Below are positions 44,277-53,369 of a DNA stretch of 64,000 nt, piece by piece. How positions within the stretch are numbered: position 1 is the stretch's first letter; each line of letters starts with the position of its first letter. This DNA is from Symsagittifera roscoffensis (lineage: Eukaryota; Xenacoelomorpha; Acoela; Convolutidae). The notes below the pieces were generated by a model. The model was not told where the DNA came from and searched no databases. It saw nothing but the letters and a program-made list of their open reading frames with translations. The DNA lies in the NCBI RefSeq assembly GCF_963678635.1, contig NC_087063.1, positions 63,347,290-63,411,289 on the forward strand. Reading direction: 5' to 3'. The position numbers were made by a program, and so were the translations under genes.

Positions 44277-45260
44277 TTATTTGCTTAAAAAATTTAACAT
44301 TCCAAGGAATTCTTGGATTTTCTTTTTGTTTGTTGGTGGTTGGAGCTTCTGAATAGCATCAATGCGTGATTTTAATGGAGTGATTGTTTTTCTTTCTATA
44401 TTGTGTCCTAAGAATTTAACTCGTGTTAAAAAGAAGTGTGATTTATCGGGGGCGGCCTTCAGATTTTCGTTCTGAAGTATTTTGTGATAGTGTTCTAAAA
44501 CATTAAACATTTCTTCTTTTGTCTGTGATTGCATAAAAACATCGTCTAGATAGGTGATTGCGTTTTTCTTTAGTATTAGTGGTCTAAAAATTTTACTCAT
44601 AAAAGCTGAAAATGCTGCTGGTCCTATGGATATTCCATAGAATAGGCGGTTGAATTCATATTGCTGATTTCCAATAACAAATTGTGTTAAGCGTCGCGAT
44701 TGTTCATCTAGTGGCATTTGATTATATGCACTATTCATATCTGCGGTTGTAAAGTATTTTCCGTTTATTTTTGTTAAAATAACTTGTATTGGTTCAATAG
44801 GCCAATTGCATTTTGATTCGTCTATTAGTGAATTAAGATATCTAGCGTCTAGAACTATTTTTAATGATTCTCTTTTTGCTAGGATGATAACAGGGTTGAT
44901 AAATGTGTTACCTTTTGGTTGTTCTTCTTTGTTTACCGGTGATATAATTTTGTATTGTTCTAAAATATCGAGTAATCTGTTCACTTTATCGTGTAAATGA
45001 ATTGGTACTTTACTTGCTCTTTGTTTTTTGAAAACTGCGTCAGGTTTTAATGGGAGATGTAGTGATGAACTGATTTTGCCAACATCAAATTTGGATGTTG
45101 CATAGACTGATGAATATTTTATTAGCTGTTTGGCTAACTTATCAAATTCGTCTTGTGTTATTTGTGAATGTTGGAAGTTAAACATTGTTAAAAATTTCTG
45201 TTGATTCTCTGTATAGTTATTTATGTTGAATGTAGGTTTGAAATATGGGGTTTTTGTGAA
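44277..45260 (-). pseudogene. pol: Reverse transcriptase (copy A)
   Basis: Open between the protease-frame TAA (45,261-45,263) and a TAA at 44,277-44,279; the Met at 45,185 is 25 codons after the first stop, in the same frame. RT motifs are complete: TADMNSAYNQ (Asp 149), FYGISIGPAAFS, and YLDD (212-215) followed by FLGHNI and the thumb. YLDD replaces the more usual Y-V/I-DD. Copy B has Tyr where copy A has its terminal stop. Confidence 0.85.
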
Positions 45261-47546
45261 TTAATCTGTATTTCTTTTTTCATTACTTATTATATTATTT
45301 ATGGATAATTCTTCATTAAGAATTGTGGATTGACAAATATCTAATAATTGGAGTATATTATTTACGCGGTATGCCTTTTCGTGTACTGGTGATATCGTAG
45401 CGTTGGTTTCGCAATATCTCAAAAGTCCTAAAGGTAATGTTACTTGATAGGGTGTATTATTGTATACATGTAACGAAATAATATCTGAATTCGAGTTTTT
45501 CAAATATTTTATGGATGAAATTGTGATTTTGAAAAATTTATGGATAGGTTTGAATTCAAAGTCTGACATATAGAGTTGTTGTTTATTTTGTTTTTTATCA
45601 TATTGGTGAACTTGTTTTATTGAAAAATTATATATGTTTCCTGATAGTGGTTTCAGGTGTTTTCTTTGTTGGTTATATATTGGATAAAATTTTGAAAAGA
45701 ATGGTGGTTGTTTATTTAATCTTTGAAAAAATGTTAGGGATGTGTCTTTTGTTTTTGTGTATTTATCTTTGATTAGTATTTTACTATTCAAAATGTTGAT
45801 TGTTGGTATATATTTAGAGATAAATGGTATTCCAATGATATTGTGTTTTATATCAGTGATATGAAATATTTGTTTAAATGGTTTATTTAAAATTTTATTT
45901 TGCTCTATTGTTCTTGTGGGGAGAAGAAATAATTGAATTTTTCCATAGTTTACCAATGTTGATCCTTGTGCTGTTGCTAGTTTACTGGAGGTTTCAAGAG
46001 GTGTTAGTTTTGGGTGTAATGTTTTTATCTCATTCCATGTGGGAATGTTTATTATGTTTGATTCTGCTCCTGAATCAATTAAAAAATCAATTTCAAGATC
46101 TGGTGGTGGAAATTCTTTGTTTCTTGGACTTTCTAAAAGAAATGGAATTGTCCAAATTTTTTCTTTGGGTTGTTCTTTTTGTATATTTTGATAGATGTGA
46201 TTTGTATTCAAGCATTTTGTTTTGTCATTTTCATTGGATTGATTTGTAGTGTTGATTTCGTTAGTTTCTTGTGCCGTTTGTGTGGAATGGATGGGTTCAA
46301 TATAATAGTTGTGAAGGAGTTCTAATTGATTTTCATATATATGTGATGAAAAATGTTGTTCATATATAATAGGTTCGTAGTCATTTTCGACTGCTATCAT
46401 ATTGATGGAGATAGTGTTTTCTGTATCTTTTTCTGAATCTGATGATCCACAGTTTAGTTGATTTAGTAGTAGTTTGTCATTTACTGTGTCATCAATACCT
46501 GGGGGGTTTGATGTTGTTTCTGGATTTGATTGTACTTGATTAATATGTCTTTGATGTTTAGGTGTACTACTTCTGTGGCGATTGTTAGAATTATTATAAT
46601 GGTTATTATTTCTGTGTGGTGATTGGGAATAATTTCTATAACGATTATTATAACTTGAATGTCGATTTTGTGAACTATTTCGTGATCTGTTTTGATAATT
46701 ATTGTTTGGTCTGTTATAGTTTGATCTGTTATATGAGTTATTCCTTGATCGATTATTCGGGTAATTCTGGTTTCGGTTGTTTGAATAACTTCTATTTCGA
46801 TTATTGGAGTAGTTTCTATTTCTATTATATGATGAGTTTCGTGACTGATTGTTTGGATAGTATTTATTCCTTGATTGGGAATTAGATCTAGAAACAAATT
46901 GTGTTGTATTTGAATTTGATCTGGAGTAGTTATTTCGACTATTTGGTCTATTGTAATGATTTTGTGACGAATTTTGTGTATTTCTTCGTTCTGGTGATCT
47001 TCCTCTATAACTTGAGTTATATGGTGATTGGGTTCTCGTGTAATTGGTATTGTTCGGAAATGGTTTTCCTGAACTGTTGTTGCTGTATACATTTTTGTTT
47101 GGTAGATTTTGATCTTTCTTCATGTATTGATAGAATGATTTATTTGGTTCTTTATATTTTTGAGGTTTGTTTTGATTGTCCTGTTGTTTTTGTCTACATT
47201 CAGAAATACTATGTCCGTGTCGTCGGCAATAATTACACCATTTTTTGAAAGATGGTTTGCCTTTAAAGTTTGGGTGTTTTTCATAAATATTGAGTATTTC
47301 AGTGATTTTTTCAACGAGGTCTGTATCTGATTCCTGTATATTGTTGATATTTGTGGTATTTGTTTCAATTCGGTTAACATATTGTAATTTCAGATTTTCT
47401 GTTTCTTCAAGTTTCATTGTGATTTCCGCTTGCTCTAGTTTGTCTACTAATTTTCGAAAATCTAAATCAGGCTCTCGAATTGAGGAGGGATGGGATGCTC
47501 TCTTTTTTATTGCTATTTTCCTTAATTGAGGTGTTAAGGTCATCAT
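45261..47546 (-). CDS. Nucleocapsid-protease frame (copy A)
   Basis: 761 codons. Residues 1-100 hold a heptad-like charged stretch (KLEETENLKLQ). A CCHC knuckle follows at C104-C107-H112-C117, then a long Arg/Asn/Ser/Tyr-rich segment (about 150-350, with SNNRNRSYSN-type repeats) likely to bind RNA. Retropepsin is at about 480-610: DSGAE at 491-495, ATAQG, and NIIGIPFI. The last 150 residues are unassigned. It is +1 relative to gag2 and overlaps it by 80 bases, and ends with TAA in frame with RT. It differs from copy B at four residues. Confidence 0.8.
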   Translation of the reverse strand: MMTLTPQLRKIAIKKRASHPSSIREPDLDFRKLVDKLEQAEITMKLEETENLKLQYVNRIETNTTNINNIQESDTDLVEKITEILNIYEKHPNFKGKPSFKKWCNYCRRHGHSISECRQKQQDNQNKPQKYKEPNKSFYQYMKKDQNLPNKNVYSNNSSGKPFPNNTNYTRTQSPYNSSYRGRSPERRNTQNSSQNHYNRPNSRNNYSRSNSNTTQFVSRSNSQSRNKYYPNNQSRNSSYNRNRNYSNNRNRSYSNNRNQNYPNNRSRNNSYNRSNYNRPNNNYQNRSRNSSQNRHSSYNNRYRNYSQSPHRNNNHYNNSNNRHRSSTPKHQRHINQVQSNPETTSNPPGIDDTVNDKLLLNQLNCGSSDSEKDTENTISINMIAVENDYEPIIYEQHFSSHIYENQLELLHNYYIEPIHSTQTAQETNEINTTNQSNENDKTKCLNTNHIYQNIQKEQPKEKIWTIPFLLESPRNKEFPPPDLEIDFLIDSGAESNIINIPTWNEIKTLHPKLTPLETSSKLATAQGSTLVNYGKIQLFLLPTRTIEQNKILNKPFKQIFHITDIKHNIIGIPFISKYIPTINILNSKILIKDKYTKTKDTSLTFFQRLNKQPPFFSKFYPIYNQQRKHLKPLSGNIYNFSIKQVHQYDKKQNKQQLYMSDFEFKPIHKFFKITISSIKYLKNSNSDIISLHVYNNTPYQVTLPLGLLRYCETNATISPVHEKAYRVNNILQLLDICQSTILNEELSINNIISNEKRNTD

Positions 47547-48027
47547 TAAGATTTCTTGTCATTTTTGTGTTTTTATAGTCGTGTGTATTTAATGAATATG
47601 CTTTTCGAACTAGTTTTTCGATACGTACTGCTAATTGTTTGATGGTTTCATTTGGTAATCTGCGAATTTCATTACATAAAACTCTTTGTTGTTGTTTGTT
47701 TCTTTCGGAGTCAAACATTTTTGAAAATTCTTGTGTAAGTCTTTTCCAATTTGATTTTATTTCTATAGGCAATACTGAAAACCATTTTTGGGCTGCGCCG
47801 TCTAAGGTTGTCTGTATCAACGCTGTGCGTCGATGTATCCAATTTTGATGTAGTGGCGTATTAATTGGTTCAGGTCCTATATTTAAAATTAAATTTGCTG
47901 TTACTGCATTTAAATAATCTTCTACAGAATTTTCAGGTGCTACGTTGTGAAAGAAGCGTAGGGGTTTCTGGTAATATACCAATGGGGTTTTCTGGAGTAC
48001 TTTGTGATGGGGATTGAGGTATATCAA
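47467..48027 (-). pseudogene. Truncated gag2 fused to S/P DNA (copy A)
   Basis: From 47,935 downward this is the gag2 capsid from ENSVEDYLNAV onward, ending at the usual TGA. The first 30 codons are S/P DNA read in a foreign frame across the duplication junction. The capsid N-terminal part is absent, so this is not a functional Gag. Confidence 0.85.
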
Positions 48028-48424
48028 AATGAACTCGGGAAGTTTGAAAATTTCTGTTTCGTCGAGGATGTATAATTTGTCTATTTATTTCGACTGTATT
48101 TTGGTTTTGACTAGGATTTCGTATTCTACTTAATTCTTGTGATAGTGTTGGGTATAAGTTATATGTTGGTTTGCTTAGAGGTGCTTGTCGTTGAACTGGT
48201 TCTAGTGGTTCAGATAAGCGAGCGTGTCGTTCTTCAAAGGTATATGGGTTATCTTGAAAGGAAATTCGTGTGGATGTTTGGGGGTTTTGGGTAGTTGAAG
48301 GTGGTGTTGGGTTATCTTGGGATGATGTCGGTGAAGACTGACTGTGTGATTGTTGGTTAGCAATTTTTGATGGTTTTTTATTTATTCTTTTAGTGGAAAA
48401 ATTTATGTTTATTATAGTATTCTT
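47938..48424 (-). pseudogene. Truncated S/P ORF (copy B)
   Basis: The first 162 codons of the S/P frame, open from just after TAG at 48,425-48,427 down to the duplication junction. It lacks the TAA that copy A has at 40,524 (ATA here). No ATG in frame. Confidence 0.65.
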
Positions 48425-48578
48425 CTAGAAAGAGAATTAGGAGGATTGTTGCTAGGGCGAATGTGATGATTGCTTTCTTTATACATTTGCATATTGTCAA
48501 GATGAGGGATGATAGAAATGTTATAAAAATTACAAATAGTAAAAAAATATCTGTTCTACTAAAAATGGTTCGTATCAT
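48390..48578 (-). CDS. TMb (copy B)
   Basis: 62 aa, as copy A with three substitutions (for example LL for LP, and KHK for KLK near the end). It has the same ATGA overlap with TMa. Confidence 0.5.
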   Translation of the reverse strand: MIRTIFSRTDIFLLFVIFITFLSSLILTICKCIKKAIITFALATILLILFLEEYYNKHKFFH

Positions 48579-48805
48579 TTAGATACGTTTTGTGAATCGT
48601 ACCTGTGGATATAGTCAATAGCTTTCGAAAGTTGGAGGTATAGTTCAAATATGGAATAGAAAATTAAAAAAATATTGCAAAAAATGATTAAGATTATTAC
48701 AAAAGATTCAAAGGTATCAAAAAGAAATATGATTAAAAGTTTAAATATCGTTAAAAAGTTTATGAGAATGTTAAGAATTATGTTGACTGGTCGAGAGAAG
48801 AGCAT
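48575..48805 (-). CDS. TMa (copy B)
   Basis: 76 aa, identical in protein sequence to copy A: two hydrophobic stretches and a polar tail. Confidence 0.5.
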   Translation of the reverse strand: MLFSRPVNIILNILINFLTIFKLLIIFLFDTFESFVIILIIFCNIFLIFYSIFELYLQLSKAIDYIHRYDSQNVSK

Positions 48806-49398
48806 TTAAGAAATGGCTTCTCGATCGAATATTTTTTGGTGTTTGAGGCAATTTTCAAGTGTGGTCGAATTATTTATTGGTTTTTTGACAAGTGGGTTGA
48901 GTTTTGTGAAAAATTGTTGGGGGCAAATTTTATGGTGATCGGGAGGTCTTCTTTTTCTTTATTTTTATTTGTCAAATGATCTGGGGTATTTTTGAGATTT
49001 TATACTTTAGGCTAATTAAAATGGTCGTTCTTTTACTTTAGGCTAATTTAACATATTTGTTTTGGGGGGTATTTGAGGTCTGAGTTGGGGAAATATTGTT
49101 GATTTTTGGGTTATTAGATAAGGGAGGGTTATGATATTATGGTGATATTTATTTTAGTTGTCAAGTTGGAGTGGTTTGCTTATTTTTGACCTGGAGGTCG
49201 CAAAGTTATAGTTATAGATATGCCTGGAGTTTTAATATCGTTCGTCTAGTTGATTTGTGCTAGAGTTAGAGAAGGTGACGGATTGGATGAATCCTATTGG
49301 CTAATTATGAACTAGAGTCGCTGCGTGTTTGTCAGCATGTTATTTGAAAAATGAAAGTTCAAAATATTTCAGAGGTGCAAAGATTATGAAATATAAAA
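48806..49398 (-). other. Spacer between integrase and TMa (copy B)
   Basis: Same as 40,926-41,519 with isolated substitutions and one deleted T near 49,343. No ORF supported. Confidence 0.45.
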
Positions 49399-50535
49399 TT
49401 AAAGCTGTTTTTGAAATTTGACTTTCTTTAATATTTTAGATTGTGGGATGAATGTTTTATAGTTTTTACGTGGTTGGTTTCTAAGTCGTGTTGACTCTCT
49501 ATGTTCTGATTTGTCGATTTGTTCTTGGGGTATTATTTTTTCTGTCAATTTTCTATTTTTTCTTTCTTTTTGAGGTATATTTTGATCTAGCTTTTTTGTA
49601 TTGTTTTTTGTTGTAGCTGATTTTTTATTTTGGTTTTCGAGATGAATGTCATGTTGTTCCTTTATTTTATTCTCCGTATGTGGGTTATTTTGAATAATTT
49701 TTAAACCTGTGAAAAAATATAATTGAGTTAGTTCGCGTAGTGCGTATTCTTTTGGGTAATAAGGTAATAGATTGTTTCGATGTTGAACAATTTCTTTTTT
49801 GTCTGAGTCGGTGATTTTATATGTGACATCAGTGGGTTTGGCAATTATTTGGTATGGTCCTTTACGAAGGGGTTGTAATTTTTTAGAAATTCCTTTTTGA
49901 GTGTTAAAATTGGGTATTAAAACAAATGTTCCAATTTTTAAATCGGAGGCTGGTGTAAAGCGTGAATTTATTTGTTCATTAATGTTTTGCCTTTGTAACA
50001 ACTTTTTTGTTACTTTTTGGTAAATTTCATTGTGTTTTTTATCTCTGTTTAAAATCCATTCGGTGTGTGTACCGGAGGCTAATTTAAGAATTTGTGGGTG
50101 ATGAAAATGATCTTCATCGTGTGTGTGTAAAGGTAGGTTATAACAAATTGAGTCTATATTCGGTTGACAATGACTTTGTGCATTTTTATGAGAGTTTGCT
50201 GTAAACATAATTGGTTTGCGTGGCTTTTGATTAAAAACCATTTCATATGGTGACATTTCTAGAGTTGTCGTGATTTGTGAATTATATGCTAAGGGAAATA
50301 GTTTTATATCTGCTGACCATTCGGTGTATTTTGTATCATTTCCATTGATGATACATCTAAGATATTCTTGTAGTGAACGGTTCATACCTTCGACTAAGCC
50401 GTTTGTCCAAGGTGCGTGAGATGTACGTGGTTTGTGTTTGATGTTATATAAATGACATAGTGTGATGATTTCATTATTTATGAATTCCGTACCGTTGTCT
50501 GTAACTAAAATTTCTGGTAGTCCGAATTTGGCTAT
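49399..50535 (-). pseudogene. pol: Integrase second half (copy B)
   Basis: 378 codons after TAG 50,536-50,538, the same extent as copy A: TDNGTEF, catalytic Glu in NGLVEG, GPY-type domain and Lys-rich tail. A Met at 50,385 (copy A has Thr at the equivalent codon) lengthens the apparent ORF to 328 aa but still misses both catalytic residues. Confidence 0.8.
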
Positions 50536-50966
50536 CTAGTGTTCATAAAGTGTTGTGTAAGCGTAATAAGCGTTACAATGTGGTACTGGGTTAAGTGCTA
50601 CATAATGTGTAAATGCGTCAACAATTACCATAATGTAAGAGTTTCCTTCGGATGATGGTGAAATTGGTCCTTTTGTATCAAATGAAATACGGTGGTTAAA
50701 GTACAAACTTTGTCCTTTAAAGTCTTGTTTTTGTGCTAAAATTTCTGGTAGTCCGAATTTGGCTATCTAGTGTTCATAAAGTGTTGTGTAAGCGTAATAA
50801 GCGTTACAATGTGGTACTGGGTTAAGTGCTACATAATGTGTAAATGCGTCAACAATTACCATAATGTAAGAGTTTCCTTCGGATGATGGTGAAATTGGTC
50901 CTTTTGTATCAAATGAAATACGGTGGTTAAAGTACAAACTTTGTCCTTTAAAGTCTTGTTTTTGTG
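50505..50966 (-). repeat. 231-base in-frame tandem duplication in integrase (copy B)
   Basis: 50,505-50,735 and 50,736-50,966 are duplicates, both beginning CTAAAATTTCTGGTAG. The unit is exactly 77 codons and contains the segment with the first catalytic Asp and the in-frame TAG, so copy B has two TAGs (50,536-50,538 and 50,767-50,769). Absent from copy A. Confidence 0.9.
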
Positions 50967-52379
50967 CTATTTGTTTTTGATTTGGATAAGGTTTATTTAG
51001 CTGACATACTATACAATCATTGCTTAGTACTTTTATCCAAATTGGTGCATTTGGAAAATAAAAGTTTTGTATGAAATTTGAATATGTTTTCTCTGATCCA
51101 GGGTGTCCTTTAATGTTTTGTGTATGTGAGATATTAAAAGCTATGAGAATCATACTTGAAGGGAGACAGGGAACTGTAGATTCATTTAATTGGTATTCTA
51201 GAAGGTCTGTGTTTTCATTAATTGTTGTATTATTAAATTTTCGAAAATATCGGAGGAGTGTTTTATTTCCTAATATTGTTGTATCTGCCTTTACGGGTTT
51301 AGTTTTATATTTGTGCCATGATTTTAGTTGTCTAATTATTGGGTCAAGATTTTGATATTGTTTCAAAGTATTAATTGTAATTTTATCTGTTGGGGGGAGA
51401 AAAATGTTTTCTATTTCTAATTTAGATAAAGGAATTGTATCAAGTGGGTCATGGAGGTCAAAAACTTGATTTCTTGTGTATTTTGAATCGTTTGTTTGCG
51501 GTCCTGATAAATTTATTTTATCAGTTAGATTTTCTTTTTCAATTAACGGAAAAAGGTCTTTTTATGCGGGTGTTGTTTTACTCTTTTTTGTTGGGTGTTA
51601 TTTTTTATCCATTGTGAATATGGAATTGGTTTAAAAGTTGATGTTCCAAGTAGATCAACTTCGTAGTGGTTATTTTGGCAATCTAAATAAAGTGGGAAGT
51701 GTTGTAGATTATTTGTTTGTGATTGTTCAACGTCAGTTTTTACTGCATATTTGCATTCTAGTCGGGGTGATGTTTCGTTTTCTGCAAGGTAAAATTTTAT
51801 ATTTTTGGGTATTTCAACTGTAGTTTTACGTGTAAGTAATTCAGGTGGTGTATTTCGACTTAAAGTGTCTGGTAATGCAAGATTCTTTCCTGCTGTCCAA
51901 ACTATATGTAAGTTTGGGAATTTCATTAGAATTAATTGAAATCTATAAACTCGGTGATTTGGATTAGATTTTTGTGTAAAGAGAAAAATGATTGGTTTGT
52001 GATCTGTGAATAGAACTGTTGGATGTTTTGATCCAAGTATCAGAAATTCATATTCTGTTAGTGTATATATTATGGCTGTACATTCTCTCATTAGAGTTGA
52101 GAGTCGTAGCTCTGCTTGAGTGAATAATCGAGAATTTGCTGATATAGGATTCATTTTGTTTGTGCCATTGTGTGATTGTAATAATGCTGCGCCGATGCCA
52201 AAATTCGAAGCATCGCACATTGCATAGAATGGTTGATTTGGATCTGGAATTGTATTTGAAATTTGTTCAGTTAAGAGTTTTTTAATTTCTTTAAATCGTG
52301 CTTGATGTTCTGTGTTCCATTCAAAATTATTTTGTTGTCTAAGTATATTATAGAATGGTCTTAGGTATAATTGCATTTT
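50536..52379 (-). pseudogene. pol: RNase H and integrase first half (copy B)
   Basis: RNase H motifs intact (Asp 55, Glu 98 and Asp 125 from the Met at 52,376). A one-base deletion in a T run at about 51,557-51,563 shifts the frame and ends the RNase H ORF at 51,543; copy A has the full run. The original frame resumes from 51,540 with the integrase HHCC finger and first Asp, then meets the two TAGs described for the internal duplication. Confidence 0.85.
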
Positions 52380-53369
52380 CTAGACATATTTGCTTAAAAA
52401 ATTTAACATTCCAAGGAATTCTTGGATTTTCTTTTTGTTTGTTGGTGGTTGGAGCTTCTGAATAGCATCAATGCGTGATTTTAATGGAGTGATTGTTTTT
52501 CTTTCTATATTGTGTCCTAAGAATTTAACTCGTGTTAAAAAGAAGTGTGATTTATCGGGGGCGGCCTTCAGATTTTCGTTCTGAAGTATTTTGTGATAGT
52601 GTTCTAAAACATTAAACATTTCTTCTTTTGTCTGTGATTGCATAAAAACATCGTCTAGATAGGTGATTGCGTTTTTCTTTAGTATTAGTGGTCTAAAAAT
52701 TTTACTCATAAAAGCTGAAAATGCTGCTGGTCCTATGGATATTCCATAGAATAGGCGGTTGAATTCATATTGCTGATTTCCAATAACAAATTGTGTTAAG
52801 CGTCGCGATTGTTCATCTAGTGGCATTTGATTATATGCACTATTCATATCTGCGGTTGTAAAGTATTTTCCGTTTATTTTTGTTAAAATAACTTGTATTG
52901 GTTCAATAGGCCAATTGCATTTTGATTCGTCTATTAGTGAATTAAGATATCTAGCGTCTAGAACTATTTTTAATGATTCTCCTTTTGCTAGGATGATAAC
53001 AGGGTTGATAAATGTGTTACCTTTTGGTTGTTCTTCTTTGTTTACCGGTGATATAATTTTGTATTGTTCTAAAATATCGAGTAATCTGTTCACTTTATCG
53101 TGTAAATGAATTGGTACTTTACTTGCTCTTTGTTTTTTGAAAACTGCGTCAAGTTTTAATGGGAGATGTAGTGATGAACTGATTTTGCCAACATCAAATT
53201 TGGATGTTGCATAGACTGATGAATATTTTATTAGCTGTTTGGCTAACTTATCAAATTCGTCTTGTGTTATTTGTGAATGTTGGAAGTTAAACATTGTTAA
53301 AAATTTCTGTTGATTCTCTGTATAGTTATTTATGTTGAATGTAGGTTTGAAATATGGGGTTTTTGTGAA
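52380..53369 (-). pseudogene. pol: Reverse transcriptase (copy B)
   Basis: As copy A with all RT motifs (TADMNSAYNQ, YLDD at 212-215). It ends at TAG 52,380-52,382, two codons beyond the position where copy A has TAA; each copy has a Tyr codon where the other has its stop. The same TAA (53,370-53,372) separates it from the protease in frame. Confidence 0.85.

Noticed and set aside
46616-46885. Periodic short repeats resembling an array
   Set aside because: They are the codon-level repeats of the Asn/Arg/Ser-rich nucleocapsid tail, with no constant repeat-spacer structure; not CRISPR.
46481-47092. 203-codon minus-strand ORF rich in Ile/Thr/His, with a copy at 54,590-55,201
   Set aside because: Out-of-frame shadow of the low-complexity Asn/Arg/Ser part of the nucleocapsid frame.
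47467-48027. A distinct 186-aa Gag protein
   Set aside because: Its first 30 residues come from S/P DNA in a foreign frame at the duplication junction, so it is a chimera and not a gene.
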